Shown: positions 5,839-14,638, numbered from the stretch's first letter. The stretch: 31,608 bases of DNA from an uncultured Pseudomonadota bacterium (GCA_947306185.1 CAMZFU010000005.1:1-31608), one strand, 5' to 3'. The notes: generated from the sequence alone by a model not told the origin. Translations and numbers: made by a program.

Positions 5839-8070
5839 TTATTTCCCGAATTTACCACTGCGCGGAAAACCAACGGGGATTGTGTGTCCCTGGGTTGCGC
5901 GTTTGCCAAACCAAGGTTTCCAATCGTCTAACTTCGTTGTGCCACGGCCGGTTGTCCAACCAAAACCATCCGCCGCATCAAAGAACATTACATCCAACAC
6001 ATACGTCCGTTCGGCATTGTATTTCTGTAAAATCACGCCCTTGCCACGAATCATTTCGGGAATCTCGGCCGTCGGGAACAGCAACAGTTTATCATTTGAC
6101 CCCGACATTGCGACCGTGTCGCCCGTCACCGGTACACAGAATGTCGCAGGATTACGGTCATCAACATTCATAACCTGTTTCCCAGTGCATGTCTGTGCAA
6201 CACAATTTTCGCCCGCAACAATAAAACCATTCCCGTGACGGGAAACAACCAAATATTTTGCGGTTGTATCCAACACAAATGCGCATACAATGTTTTCTTC
6301 GGCGCCAATGTCTGCCATCATACGTACAGATTCACCGAACCCACGCGCCGACGGTAAATCGTTTGCCGACAATGTGAACATACGACCCGACGATCCAAAC
6401 AGGTTGATTTTATCTGTTGACATTGCGTGAAACGCAAATTGCAATTCGTCACCTTCTTTGAATTTCAAATCAAGGTTATTCAAATCCAGTTGCCCTTTGG
6501 CCGCGCGAATCCAACCCATTGTTGATAAGATAATGGTAAGGGGTTCTTTTTCAATAAATTCTTCGGCATTGACCACAATTTCTTCGGTGACCGGTGCCCA
6601 TGTCGTGCGACGGCGACCAAGTGCGGTCTTTTTATCATATTGTTTTTTAATATCGGCAAACCAGGCCTTAATCTGGGTATTCTGAATTTCTTCGTCTTTT
6701 AATAAAGCCAATAATTGTGTCCGTTCTTCGCGCAGGTTTTTATCTTCACGTTTGATTTCCATTTCTTCCAATTTACGCAACGCGCGCAGGCGTGTGTTCA
6801 GAATAGATTCAACCTGGATGTCGGTTAATTTGAATTCTTCCATTAAAACGGCCTTTGGGTCATCTTCGGTACGGATGATTTCAATAACGCGGTCCAAATT
6901 CAAATATACAATCAATAATCCGCCAAGGATTTCCAAACGATGGTCAATGTTGCGCAGGCGCCATTCGGAACGACGGCGCAGGACGTTTTTCTGGTGTTTG
7001 ATAAATTCTGCCAAAACATCATGAATGCCCATAACACGTGGTGCACCGTTGGAATCTATAACATTAAAGTTCATATTAAACTTGTATTCCAAATCGGTCA
7101 TCGCAAACAAATGCGCCATCATTTTATCCGCTGGAACATTTCTGGTTTTGGGTGTTATGACAATTCGTACATCAGTCGTAGATTCATCGGATATATCGTC
7201 AACCAATGGCAATTTTTTGGCATCAACCATTTCGCCAATCTGTTCCACCAATTTTGATTTGATAATGCCGTATGGTATTTCGGTGATAACAACCTGGTAC
7301 CCGCCACGTTCAAGTTCCTCGATTTCATAACGCGCACGGATTCTGAATGCACCCTTGCCAGATTCGTAATTTTGCACGATTGTATCAAAATCGTCTATTA
7401 AAATGCCACCCGTTGGGAAATCTGGGCCAATCATCTTGCGCATAATTTGCGCCGTTGTAGAATCCGGTTTGTCCACCAAAAGGGTCAATGCATCGCAAAC
7501 CTCGGCTACGTTGTGGGTTGGGATATTTGTTGCCATACCCACGGCAATACCCATACCACCATTTGCCAATAGATTCGGAAATGCACCCGGCATAACCGTC
7601 GGTTCAACCGTTGTGCCATCAAAATTCGGCATCATATCAACGCTGTCTTCGTCGATACCTTCCATAATCAGCATCGCTGCATCGGTCATTTTGGATTCGG
7701 TATAACGGTATGCCGCCTGGGGGTCGCCGTCAATATTTCCAAAGTTACCCTGGCCATCAATCAATGGGTAACGCACGGAAAAATCTTGGGCCAGGCGGAC
7801 CATAGCATCATACACAGACGAATCGCCATGCGGGTGATAATGCCCCAACACGTCCCCAACAACCGTGGCACACTTACGAAACGCCGCCGATGGGGATAAT
7901 TTTTGGCGCAACATAGAATACAAAATACGACGATGAACGGGCTTTAACCCGTCACGAACATCGGGTAACGCACGCGATACAATCGTACTAACCGCGTATG
8001 ACAAATAACGCGAAGAAAGTGCGTCTGCCAATTGCTGAGAATCAATTCTTTCAACTATTTCTTTTACCAT
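5839..8070 (-). CDS. parC: DNA topoisomerase IV subunit A
   Basis: A 743-residue type IIA topoisomerase breakage-reunion subunit that decatenates chromosomes with ParE. Seen: the N-terminal RALPDVRDGLKPVHRRILYSM, the QRDR helix HPHGDSSVYDAM, the catalytic Arg-Tyr in AAYRYTESKM (Y123), and a degenerate C-terminal beta-pinwheel. Length and the absence of a GyrA-box favour ParC over GyrA. Positions equivalent to GyrA S83 and D87 are S84 and D88, the quinolone-sensitive type. It is downstream of the zapB-like and zapA genes on the same strand, 53 bases after zapA. No convincing Shine-Dalgarno precedes the ATG. Confidence 0.93.
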   Translation of the reverse strand: MVKEIVERIDSQQLADALSSRYLSYAVSTIVSRALPDVRDGLKPVHRRILYSMLRQKLSPSAAFRKCATVVGDVLGHYHPHGDSSVYDAMVRLAQDFSVRYPLIDGQGNFGNIDGDPQAAYRYTESKMTDAAMLIMEGIDEDSVDMMPNFDGTTVEPTVMPGAFPNLLANGGMGIAVGMATNIPTHNVAEVCDALTLLVDKPDSTTAQIMRKMIGPDFPTGGILIDDFDTIVQNYESGKGAFRIRARYEIEELERGGYQVVITEIPYGIIKSKLVEQIGEMVDAKKLPLVDDISDESTTDVRIVITPKTRNVPADKMMAHLFAMTDLEYKFNMNFNVIDSNGAPRVMGIHDVLAEFIKHQKNVLRRRSEWRLRNIDHRLEILGGLLIVYLNLDRVIEIIRTEDDPKAVLMEEFKLTDIQVESILNTRLRALRKLEEMEIKREDKNLREERTQLLALLKDEEIQNTQIKAWFADIKKQYDKKTALGRRRTTWAPVTEEIVVNAEEFIEKEPLTIILSTMGWIRAAKGQLDLNNLDLKFKEGDELQFAFHAMSTDKINLFGSSGRMFTLSANDLPSARGFGESVRMMADIGAEENIVCAFVLDTTAKYLVVSRHGNGFIVAGENCVAQTCTGKQVMNVDDRNPATFCVPVTGDTVAMSGSNDKLLLFPTAEIPEMIRGKGVILQKYNAERTYVLDVMFFDAADGFGWTTGRGTTKLDDWKPWFGKRATQGHTIPVGFPRSGKFGK

Positions 8071-8123
8071 AACGATATAAAATTAGAACATTTAAAAAAA
8101 AATAACAACCAAAAAAGCAGGGT

Positions 8124-8402
8124 TTATTGCCCAATTTTATTTTTTATTTCACGAATTCGGGCCAATATTTCACGTAAATCGGCATCGGTAACCGACGGGG
8201 TGGGGCGATTACGAACCTCGTCCGCCAAGACAATACAAAGCGTCGCCAAAAGAGATGTTTCCGGCAAAGGCCCAATTTTATCAAGGATTTCACGTGCACG
8301 GACGTCAACCATTTTGCCCAATTCTATCAGCCGGCCTTCTTGGCCGTCTTCGCACCCCATGGGATAGTTTTTATTCACAATTGGTATCGAAACTACACTC
8401 AT
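8124..8402 (-). CDS. zapA: Cell division protein ZapA
   Basis: A 92-residue protein of the ZapA family, which bundles FtsZ protofilaments at the division septum. Seen: the N-terminal beta-strand region MSVVSIPIVNKNYPMGCEDGQEGRLIELGKMVD, followed by a helical C-terminal half ending in EIREIKNKIG-type coiled coil. It follows the short coiled-coil gene by 18 bases, a pairing common in alphaproteobacteria, and parC lies downstream. Assignment rests on the characteristic N-terminal pattern and on context. Confidence 0.85.
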   Translation of the reverse strand: MSVVSIPIVNKNYPMGCEDGQEGRLIELGKMVDVRAREILDKIGPLPETSLLATLCIVLADEVRNRPTPSVTDADLREILARIREIKNKIGQ

Positions 8403-8420
8403 TTTAACGTCTTTAACCCC

Positions 8421-8639
8421 TTAATCCACAGGTTTTAATTTCCTTAATATCTCTACCGATTGGTCAATTAATTCGGTCGCACGTGCGTTTTTTGCCCGCA
8501 AGTTGCGTACCTGTTCGGTTAGAATCGCCACTTCAAGGTCAGTTTGTTTGCCGGCATTAACCGCCGTGGCCCGCAAACGGGCCGCAGATTCTTCGAGTTT
8601 CGTCAATTCTGCAAAGATTTGATCCTTGATATCCGACAT
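8421..8639 (-). CDS. Short coiled-coil protein, ZapB-like / DUF4164-like
   Basis: A 72-residue, almost entirely helical protein with heptad spacing of Leu/Ile/Ala (IFAELTKLEESAARLR, VAILTEQVRNLRAKNARATEL). In alphaproteobacteria a small coiled-coil protein often sits directly upstream of zapA and is thought to act with it at the septum. The family name is inferred from context; sequence alone says only coiled coil. The upstream promoter puts the transcription start on the A of the ATG, so the zapB-like/zapA mRNA is predicted leaderless. Confidence 0.7.
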   Translation of the reverse strand: MSDIKDQIFAELTKLEESAARLRATAVNAGKQTDLEVAILTEQVRNLRAKNARATELIDQSVEILRKLKPVD

Positions 8640-8645
8640 ATTGCC

Positions 8646-8674
8646 ATTTTAAGATATTTTTTATATGCGTTCAA
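8646..8674 (-). promoter_or_regulatory. Leaderless promoter of the zapB-like/zapA operon
   Basis: On the minus strand TTGAAC (8669-8674), a 17-base spacer and TAAAAT (8646-8651), then six bases to the ATG at 8639. Transcription should start on the A of the start codon. Confidence 0.6.
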
Positions 8675-8683
8675 CCCTAAAAT

Positions 8684-8693
8684 GTGATATAAT
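8684..8693 (+). promoter_or_regulatory. Extended -10 promoter of the acidic-protein operon
   Basis: GTGATATAAT, an extended -10 without a clear -35 hexamer, 30 bases before the ATG at 8723. It overlaps the divergent zapB-like promoter region. Confidence 0.5.
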
Positions 8694-8722
8694 TGTCCCG
8701 AAAAGTTTTGTGAGGGGTGCAG

Positions 8723-9712
8723 ATGAAAAAGAAAATTGTGTATATTTCCGGGGCAGATGTTTTTGATGTAAAGGATGTCCGCGCCGCGTTTGATGAAGTT
8801 AGGGAAATGCTTCATTTAGATTCAGATACAATATTATTTGGGGTCCCGGTGGATGAAGAATCTGCGGTGGCAAATCCGTCCGAATCCACAACCGAATCAG
8901 TTGAAAGATCAGAAACGGCCATTGAAACTGATTCGGATGTCGATTTTGATATGGAATATAACCAAGAACCAGAATCTGATGTTGAAGATGTACAATTTTG
9001 CGCAGAAGAATCGGTTGTTGAAGAACCAGTGGTCGCAAATTCTAATGAAATATCAGAAAGCGTTACAGAAGATGTAGCAGAAGAGACACCTATTGTACCA
9101 ATACAATCTATACTGACATCTGAAACCAAGAAATCAAAAAGCACAAGAAAGAAAAAAGCCGTTGCCAAAGAAGAAAGTATTGTTGAACCAGTTGTTACAG
9201 AACCTGCGGTTGACGTGGAACAATCGCCAGATGTAACTGAAAACATTGAAGTTAGCCACATTGAAATTACCGAAACCGATGAAAGCGACGCAGAACCAGA
9301 AGTAGCAGTCGAAGATTCTAATATTGAAGATATGATAAACGATGATATGCCAAACGAACCAGCGGAAAAAACATTAGAAGAACTGTTGGAAAGTATGGCC
9401 CCATTGCGTGAAGATGCACGCCAAGATGAAACGCCAATAACAGAATCACAAACGGTTGAAGAAATAGACGCAACATTGGAAAGTTTGGCAAGTGAATTCG
9501 CCGATACTCAAACCAATATTTCTGCTGGTAAGAAGGGTTCCGGACGCAGCAGAATCGGCAAATTGAAAAATATTTTGCCTTTGCCATTTTCTAACAAGAA
9601 AAAAGACGACACAGGTTTGATGGGTGATTTGTTCGGTTGGGCTGGGATTGCCGCAAATGATGACGATTTCACAATCCCCGGATTTTTCACAAATGCCGCG
9701 GGCAAGAAATAA
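8723..9712 (+). CDS. Highly acidic, largely disordered protein of unknown function
   Basis: A 329-residue protein I cannot assign. Residues 1-40 form a short folded-looking start (KKKIVYISGADVFDVKDVRAAFDEV). Residues about 45-265 are dominated by Glu, Asp, Ser, Val and Thr with repeated EESVVEEPVV-like stretches, probably disordered, interrupted by a basic patch SKSTRKKKA near residue 145. The C-terminus turns basic and then hydrophobic (KLKNILPLPFSNKKK, LMGDLFGWAGIAAN). The ATG at 8723 is chosen over the GTG two codons earlier because GAGGGG lies five bases before it. Six bases separate it from a small membrane protein gene, so the two probably work together, perhaps at the membrane. Confidence 0.8.
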   Translation: MKKKIVYISGADVFDVKDVRAAFDEVREMLHLDSDTILFGVPVDEESAVANPSESTTESVERSETAIETDSDVDFDMEYNQEPESDVEDVQFCAEESVVEEPVVANSNEISESVTEDVAEETPIVPIQSILTSETKKSKSTRKKKAVAKEESIVEPVVTEPAVDVEQSPDVTENIEVSHIEITETDESDAEPEVAVEDSNIEDMINDDMPNEPAEKTLEELLESMAPLREDARQDETPITESQTVEEIDATLESLASEFADTQTNISAGKKGSGRSRIGKLKNILPLPFSNKKKDDTGLMGDLFGWAGIAANDDDFTIPGFFTNAAGKK

Positions 9713-9718
9713 AACACA

Positions 9719-10246
9719 ATGGACCAGATTGCGCTAATTAAAAGATTACTTGAAAATACCGGATTGCACGTGTACGGGGTTTCGGATGGTAATATTGTTA
9801 TTGAAGATCCCGCATGCATTACCCGTGGTTTTGAACAGTTCTTTAATGATGCCTGGATTGCATTAGTGGCGATAACCGGGTTTATGATAATGATTTGGGG
9901 AATCGCAAAAATACGCGGTGCCAAGTTTTCAGAAATGAATTACTTTAAATCATTGGTTATGATTTTTATGGTTTTGTCAGTTATGTTTCCAATATTGAAT
10001 ATGGTATATGGTGGTGACCTGTTTGGAATAGGGTGCAGAAAAATATCCGTGTCATTGGACGAAGTAAAAACATTATTATCTGCGCGCGCCAATGGAAATG
10101 TCGATGCGTTGCAATATGAAGATATTGATATTTATGATTCTGGTCCAATTTATGACGCAAGTGTTGAACCGGTTCCACCAGATATAGATTATTTGGTTGA
10201 TGCCGCAGACCAACCAGATGAAGAAGAATCATTGCAAGAGCATTAA
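9719..10246 (+). CDS. Two-span membrane protein of unknown function
   Basis: A 175-residue protein with two clear hydrophobic segments (about 43-66, WIALVAITGFMIMIWGIAK; about 78-98, SLVMIFMVLSVMFPILNMVY), a polar N-terminus and an acidic C-terminal tail. Two cysteines (in DPACITR and GIGCRK) flank the membrane region and could pair. The size and layout recall small inner-membrane subunits of secretion systems, but no family is recognised. It forms an operon with the acidic gene upstream. Its last 18 bases overlap the 3' end of radC on the other strand. Confidence 0.75.
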   Translation: MDQIALIKRLLENTGLHVYGVSDGNIVIEDPACITRGFEQFFNDAWIALVAITGFMIMIWGIAKIRGAKFSEMNYFKSLVMIFMVLSVMFPILNMVYGGDLFGIGCRKISVSLDEVKTLLSARANGNVDALQYEDIDIYDSGPIYDASVEPVPPDIDYLVDAADQPDEEESLQEH

Positions 10247-10915
10247 ATCGCGCATTGAATATAAAATACCCCCAGATACTACACAATGGTCGTGTAATAT
10301 TACACCAATTGCCGCAAGTTTATTTTTCAACTCTATTGTTATTTGCACGTCTTCTTTTGAGAACGATGTTTGTGCCTTGGGATGATTGTGCACCAATATT
10401 ATAAATTTTGCACCTAATGTCATTGCGCGACCAATAACTTCGCGGTCATATATTGTTGTACAATCAATTGTGCCACTGCTGTGTAATTCGTCCGCAAGTA
10501 ATCTGCGATCGGCATCTAAATACAATATGTGCATTTCTTCGACACCTTTGCCGCCAAGCAACAGTTTACAATAATTATTAAATTGTTCGGGTGTGTGAAA
10601 GATCGGCGTGTTGGCACTTTCAGCGCGATATCCGGCAAGAAAGATTTTCTGAATCACTTTAAGGAATATGGCAGTATTTTGTCCCATACCGGGGATGCGA
10701 CATAATTCTTCTATTGGTGCGGCAAGTATCGGAAATATACCACCAAATTTAGACAGTAACATTTTCGCCAATGGTTTAACATCGCGCCGTGGAATCGCGT
10801 AACTTAACAATAATTCTAACAATTCATAATTGGCAAGTTTGTCATCAAGAAAGTTTTGACGTAATCTTTCGCGGTGGCCGGTACGTAGTAATAAATCGTC
10901 TTTTTTATCCGCCAT
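10229..10915 (-). CDS. radC: RadC-family JAB/MPN domain protein
   Basis: A 228-residue member of the RadC family (named for DNA repair, real role uncertain). The N-terminal part has the UPF0758 helix-hairpin-helix region (ELLELLLSYAIPRRDVKPLA, RIPGMG), and the C-terminal JAB domain carries the metalloprotease-like signature VHNHPKAQTSFSKEDV with the His-x-His, Ser and Asp ligands intact. It is the last gene of the lptE-holA-map-radC run. Two starts are possible: GTG at 10927, directly after the map stop, or ATG at 10915 giving MADKKDD, which I prefer. Neither has a clear Shine-Dalgarno, so translation is probably coupled to map. Confidence 0.9.
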   Translation of the reverse strand: MADKKDDLLLRTGHRERLRQNFLDDKLANYELLELLLSYAIPRRDVKPLAKMLLSKFGGIFPILAAPIEELCRIPGMGQNTAIFLKVIQKIFLAGYRAESANTPIFHTPEQFNNYCKLLLGGKGVEEMHILYLDADRRLLADELHSSGTIDCTTIYDREVIGRAMTLGAKFIILVHNHPKAQTSFSKEDVQITIELKNKLAAIGVILHDHCVVSGGILYSMRDLMLLQ

Positions 10916-10927
10916 TGTTTTATACAC

Positions 10928-11689
10928 TTAAACCATTTTTTCGGTGAATATTGTTACGCCATCTTCGGTAATTCCCAATGTGTGTTCCCATTGTGCGGAC
11001 AGCCCACCATCCACCGTGCGTGCAGTCCAACCATCTGGGTCAATTTTACAGTCGGGACGACCAGTATTTATCATTGGTTCAATTGTAAATACCAAACCAG
11101 GGACCATTTTCACCTTGTCCCACATCTTGTCATAAAAATGATATATTTGCGGATCATCGTGCATTACCTTGCCAATACCATGCCCGACAAAATCACGCGA
11201 TATTGAAAAACCATGTGGTTTAACAATCGCTTCAATAGTTTTACCGATTTCTGATAATGGTACACCAGGTGCACATACGGCAATCGCCGCATTAAGCGCG
11301 TCTTGGCATGTTTGTACCAATTCACGTGCACGTGGTGACACATCGCCAATCATAAACATACGCGAAGAATCACCGTGAAACCCCTTATATTCGGCGGTTA
11401 AATCAACATTAACAATATCACCATCTTTCAATATAACATCGTCACTGGGAATACCATGCACAATAACATCATTAACAGATGTACAGATACTTTTTGGATA
11501 CCCCTGATATCCCAAATCTGAAGAACGTGCACCATTTTCGCGCAAAAAATCTGCGACCATTCTGTCTATTTCGCCCGTTGATATACCTGCGCGAATATAT
11601 GGTGTTATATGGTCAAAACAACGCGCGACCAAATCGCCAACGACACGTAGACGTTTAAAATCTTTTGGTGCATATACTGATGCCAACAT
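10928..11689 (-). CDS. map: Methionine aminopeptidase, type I
   Basis: A 253-residue enzyme that removes the initiator methionine from nascent proteins using two divalent metal ions. All five metal ligands are visible: D96 and D107 (VNVDLTAEYKGFHGDSS), H170 (FVGHGIG), E204 (FTIEPM) and E235 (QWEHTLG). Length is normal for the bacterial type I form without an N-terminal extension. The start has a strong Shine-Dalgarno, GGAGG, lying inside the end of holA; one base separates the holA stop from the map ATG. Confidence 0.97.
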   Translation of the reverse strand: MLASVYAPKDFKRLRVVGDLVARCFDHITPYIRAGISTGEIDRMVADFLRENGARSSDLGYQGYPKSICTSVNDVIVHGIPSDDVILKDGDIVNVDLTAEYKGFHGDSSRMFMIGDVSPRARELVQTCQDALNAAIAVCAPGVPLSEIGKTIEAIVKPHGFSISRDFVGHGIGKVMHDDPQIYHFYDKMWDKVKMVPGLVFTIEPMINTGRPDCKIDPDGWTARTVDGGLSAQWEHTLGITEDGVTIFTEKMV

Positions 11690-11690
11690 T

Positions 11691-12680
11691 TTAATTCCTC
11701 CGTTTAATAGACATCTTGTATGTTTTCAACACAAGTTTCAATGCAAAATCACGTAACAATATTTCCGCCGGCATTCCCGTGGTTCGTATTTGACCTTCAA
11801 GTTCATTAAGGCGGATTAAAACGGCACTGATATCATTTGCCGGCCATATCTTCATGGCAAGGTTGAACTTATCCGATACTTTCCAAAACAGGCGTGGTAA
11901 TTGGCCATCAACGACGGCGGTAAGTAATGTTTTGAAATGCCGGTCAAGCATCCGTACCAACATATTAGGTTCGGCACCGTCGTATAATAATCTGTCCAGT
12001 GCCAGCATCGTTTGTTGAATATGGCCGGCCGTCAAAGAATATAGGAAGTCATCCGTATTAGATGCACCAGTATCAGGTAAACATTTTTCAACATCATCTA
12101 AATCGATTGTTTTTTTATCATCAACATATAATGCGATCTTACCCAAGAACCCACGTGTGATTCCACGATCACCACCAAGGTGGCTTGTCATATATACCAT
12201 TGCGTCCGGGGATATTTGTTTGATTCCGGCATTGGAAAATAATTCGTTGCGAATAAGTGTTTCTAATGTTTTTGTATCATCCGTATAACACGCAACGGTT
12301 GCGATATTGTCGCCTGATTCAAACAGTGTGCGCAGTGACCCACCCGAACGCAAATCGCCCGCGGTAACAACAACCATTGCATCCAATCCCGGGTGTTCAA
12401 CTAAATCTTTGATAATCTTAGAATCAGAATCTCCTGCACTTGAAATGATAACCATTTTGCGACCGCCGAACATTGATGGGGTACAGGCCTCGGCAAAAAG
12501 GGCCTCTTGTTTATCACGCAAATCTGCAGAATCAAGGGCAAATATATTATCTTTTTCAATGGACAAAATTTCGATAGATTTATCGCACAGTTCATCAACC
12601 AACCCCGCATCAGGCCCGTAAATCAATACGGCACGAACGGTTGTTATTCCCTTGGTAAAATCAGATTCTTTCCATTTCAT
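11691..12680 (-). CDS. holA: DNA polymerase III delta subunit
   Basis: A 329-residue clamp-loader delta subunit, which opens the beta sliding clamp. Seen: an N-terminal strand and loop IYGPDAGLVDEL in place of a true P-loop, as usual for delta, SMFGGRKMVIIS, and the C-terminal region RMLDRHFKTLLTA and LLRDFALKLVL. Its start overlaps the lptE stop as ATGA. The lptE-holA order is widely conserved in proteobacteria, which adds support. Confidence 0.9.
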   Translation of the reverse strand: MKWKESDFTKGITTVRAVLIYGPDAGLVDELCDKSIEILSIEKDNIFALDSADLRDKQEALFAEACTPSMFGGRKMVIISSAGDSDSKIIKDLVEHPGLDAMVVVTAGDLRSGGSLRTLFESGDNIATVACYTDDTKTLETLIRNELFSNAGIKQISPDAMVYMTSHLGGDRGITRGFLGKIALYVDDKKTIDLDDVEKCLPDTGASNTDDFLYSLTAGHIQQTMLALDRLLYDGAEPNMLVRMLDRHFKTLLTAVVDGQLPRLFWKVSDKFNLAMKIWPANDISAVLIRLNELEGQIRTTGMPAEILLRDFALKLVLKTYKMSIKRRN

Positions 12681-13138
12681 TTTTTCTGTTCATATGCGGC
12701 AACATCCGCAATCGCACGAGTTCCAATTTTATCGGCCAACACAGTAATGGTATTTGCAACCGCATTATTATATGACGCGTTTGCCGCAACCAAATAGCGC
12801 ACAAACGTATATGATTCTGACGCAAATTCCGTTCCAGTGGCAATCTGTTCGTCACCGTGTTTTAATACATAACTTGCGGTTAATTGTATTTCTTGCCATG
12901 TGGCGGCACCGGTCGTTTCCAATGCCTTATACTTTGTCATTGGATTTTGTAATGACACCACAAGCGTATATGGTGCGGTCGGTTCTTTTTGACCACCAAA
13001 TTTAGTGTTCAATGCGTTGCGCAATTCAATACCGTTAATACCACTAATTGCCGGAACATATATATCGGTTTTATCACCAGAAAACATTGGCGTAAATCCG
13101 CATGCGCATAATGATAAAAGGCATAAATATTTTTTCAT
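12677..13138 (-). CDS. lptE: LPS-assembly lipoprotein LptE
   Basis: A 153-residue lipoprotein precursor: signal MKKYLCLLSL, lipobox LCAC with lipidated C13, then GFTPMFSG, the usual start of mature LptE in alphaproteobacteria. LptE plugs LptD in the outer membrane for LPS insertion. The rest shows alternating strands and a C-terminal helix (ANASYNNAVANTITVLADKI), as in the family. Sequence conservation is low, so the call leans on the lipobox, size and overlap with holA. No consensus promoter is clear; TTGCAA-16-TATTTA lies upstream on the minus strand. Confidence 0.85.
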   Translation of the reverse strand: MKKYLCLLSLCACGFTPMFSGDKTDIYVPAISGINGIELRNALNTKFGGQKEPTAPYTLVVSLQNPMTKYKALETTGAATWQEIQLTASYVLKHGDEQIATGTEFASESYTFVRYLVAANASYNNAVANTITVLADKIGTRAIADVAAYEQKK

Positions 13139-13164
13139 AAATATTCCCGTATTTAAATAAACTA

Positions 13165-13195
13165 TTGTTTTCTTATTGCAATTTATTCATATAAT
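13165..13195 (+). promoter_or_regulatory. Promoter of the cysteine-rich protein gene
   Basis: TTGTTT (13165-13170), a 19-base spacer and TATAAT (13190-13195), about 33 bases before the start codon, which has an AGGGGG Shine-Dalgarno. Confidence 0.45.
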
Positions 13196-13228
13196 ACCTA
13201 GACTTTTATTAAATCGCAAGGGGGAATG

Positions 13229-14470
13229 ATGAATATTTTTCTTATAATGTTAATGTCAATATTTATGGCGGCATATTATATGTTCTTTGCCCCGTCTGCC
13301 CGTGTGCCCGAACAGGAAACTTCACACGCGGTTGCAGTTTCTGATTTGCGGTCTGTAGCTGAATGCGCATTGGCGGTACATAATGCACATATTGCAAATG
13401 GTGAATTTAAAGATGTGTGTGTTGAACAAAACAATATTAAAACGGATTTTATATGTCTTGATTCGCGTCTTGCTATTACCCAGTGTGAAGCCCGTGGTCT
13501 AAAACGTCCCAATTACAGTTTTATTATCACGACCACCGGTGCAATACACACCACTGATTATAATGCGATGATGGAAATATTGGAAAACAATTTCGCAACA
13601 ACTGGTACATTTGGTATATACCAGGAAGGTGTGATTGTGTCGGCTGGAACGGCCGCCACGCGTAAGGTGCCCGAAGCTGTACAAAAACAACTGAATTTAA
13701 CAAATGGGCAATTGGTATATATGACACATTATGATATCCCAGACCCAGATAAAATATTTACTGGGGCAAGTAATGACGATCTTGTTTGCCCAGCGGGAAC
13801 GAATAAAACATATCGTTTTGGACGGTGGCAATGTATCGGGTATAATATGAAAACAAGTTGTGGTGGTGATATGATGTGGGATGCCAGTGTTATGGAATGT
13901 GTACCCGATGAATCACGTAAACCATTATGCGCTGGTCGTCAAACCGCGGTTATTGTTGATAATGTGTGGGAATGTGTTAATCCAATCGTAGAACGTCAAT
14001 GTGGCGGTAACCTTGTCGCACGGTTGAACTATGAAACATTGGAATGGGAATGTGTAGAAGATCCAAATAAAGTTAGTGTGAAACGTAAATGTTCTGTTTC
14101 AGGAACCCAGGCGAAACGTGGTCGTGGTGGTGCAACATTGCGAATCACATCAAATGTATGCACTGATTGTGAAAAGATGGTTGTCAATGAAGATACATGC
14201 GAAGCGATATGTATCCCCGATACAACAAAATTGAAAGATCAACGTTGTTATCCAGGGCGCAGTACGGAATGCAGTGGGGCTTCACGTGCGTTTTATTTCG
14301 GTTTCCCCAATGCATCGTATGTGAAAAATGTTGATGGTGTATCCGAATCAGATGTGCCATTTGATACGATGCATTCCCAGAATCGTAAATTTAATTGCCT
14401 TGATTGTGGTGACGGTTCAATAGATAGTAGTAAATCAAAACCACCATTTGTGGCCGTATGTAATAAGTAA
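13229..14470 (+). CDS. Membrane-anchored cysteine-rich protein of unknown function
   Basis: A 413-residue protein with one N-terminal hydrophobic segment (MNIFLIMLMSIFMAAYYMFF) and a long exported part with 22 cysteines. From about residue 185 the cysteines fall in loose repeats that open with CPAG, CGGD, CAGR or CGGN and close with W-x-C or M-E-C some 15-25 residues later, followed by denser pairs (CTDC, CLDC) near the end. This spacing implies disulfide-stabilised small modules outside the cytoplasm. Family not recognised; a pilin-like or surface role is possible but unproven. The ATG at 13229 is preferred over 13226 because it sits four bases after the Shine-Dalgarno. A terminator follows. 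Confidence 0.8.
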   Translation: MNIFLIMLMSIFMAAYYMFFAPSARVPEQETSHAVAVSDLRSVAECALAVHNAHIANGEFKDVCVEQNNIKTDFICLDSRLAITQCEARGLKRPNYSFIITTTGAIHTTDYNAMMEILENNFATTGTFGIYQEGVIVSAGTAATRKVPEAVQKQLNLTNGQLVYMTHYDIPDPDKIFTGASNDDLVCPAGTNKTYRFGRWQCIGYNMKTSCGGDMMWDASVMECVPDESRKPLCAGRQTAVIVDNVWECVNPIVERQCGGNLVARLNYETLEWECVEDPNKVSVKRKCSVSGTQAKRGRGGATLRITSNVCTDCEKMVVNEDTCEAICIPDTTKLKDQRCYPGRSTECSGASRAFYFGFPNASYVKNVDGVSESDVPFDTMHSQNRKFNCLDCGDGSIDSSKSKPPFVAVCNK

Positions 14471-14472
14471 AT

Positions 14473-14494
14473 ACCGCATTTCTGCGGTTTTTTA
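14473..14494 (+). terminator. Terminator of the cysteine-rich protein gene
   Basis: ACCGCA-TTTC-TGCGGT followed by a T run, directly after the stop codon. Confidence 0.9.
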
Positions 14495-14500
14495 TTTGTA

Positions 14501-14519
14501 CGATTCTGTAACAGAATCG
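14501..14519. repeat. 19-bp perfect palindrome (9-1-9)
   Basis: CGATTCTGTAACAGAATCG: two 9-base arms around a single A. It lies just after a terminator in the long nrdD upstream region and may be a dimer operator. Confidence 0.6.
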
Positions 14520-14565
14520 GTGTTAGACCAATAATAATATGTAATTACACTTTATTTTTACAGTA

Positions 14566-14581
14566 TAACTATATATAGCGA
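14566..14581 (+). promoter_or_regulatory. NrdR-box-like site 1
   Basis: The core CTATATATAG (14569-14578) matches the established NrdR core CwATATATwG and overlaps a -10-like TATAAC at 14564-14569. NrdR represses ribonucleotide reductase genes in many bacteria. The 14495-14866 region has no gene; it holds this site, the site at 14792-14807 and two palindromes. Confidence 0.45.
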
Positions 14582-14619
14582 TATTTTTAATTTTTTGTTC
14601 TATATGTTGTAAAAAATTT

Positions 14620-14638
14620 AAAAATCGAATCGATTTTT
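14620..14638. repeat. 19-bp perfect palindrome (9-1-9)
   Basis: AAAAATCGAATCGATTTTT: two 9-base arms around a single A, 119 bp centre to centre from the palindrome at 14501. Same geometry, related TCGA/CGATT core. Confidence 0.55.

Noticed and set aside
5839..8070. GyrA as the identity of the topoisomerase subunit
   Set aside because: At 743 residues, without a GyrA-box and with a reduced C-terminal domain, ParC fits better.
8812..9261. Minus-strand Ser/Thr-rich frame opposite the acidic gene
   Set aside because: It mirrors the Glu/Asp codons of the real gene and has no start signal or family.
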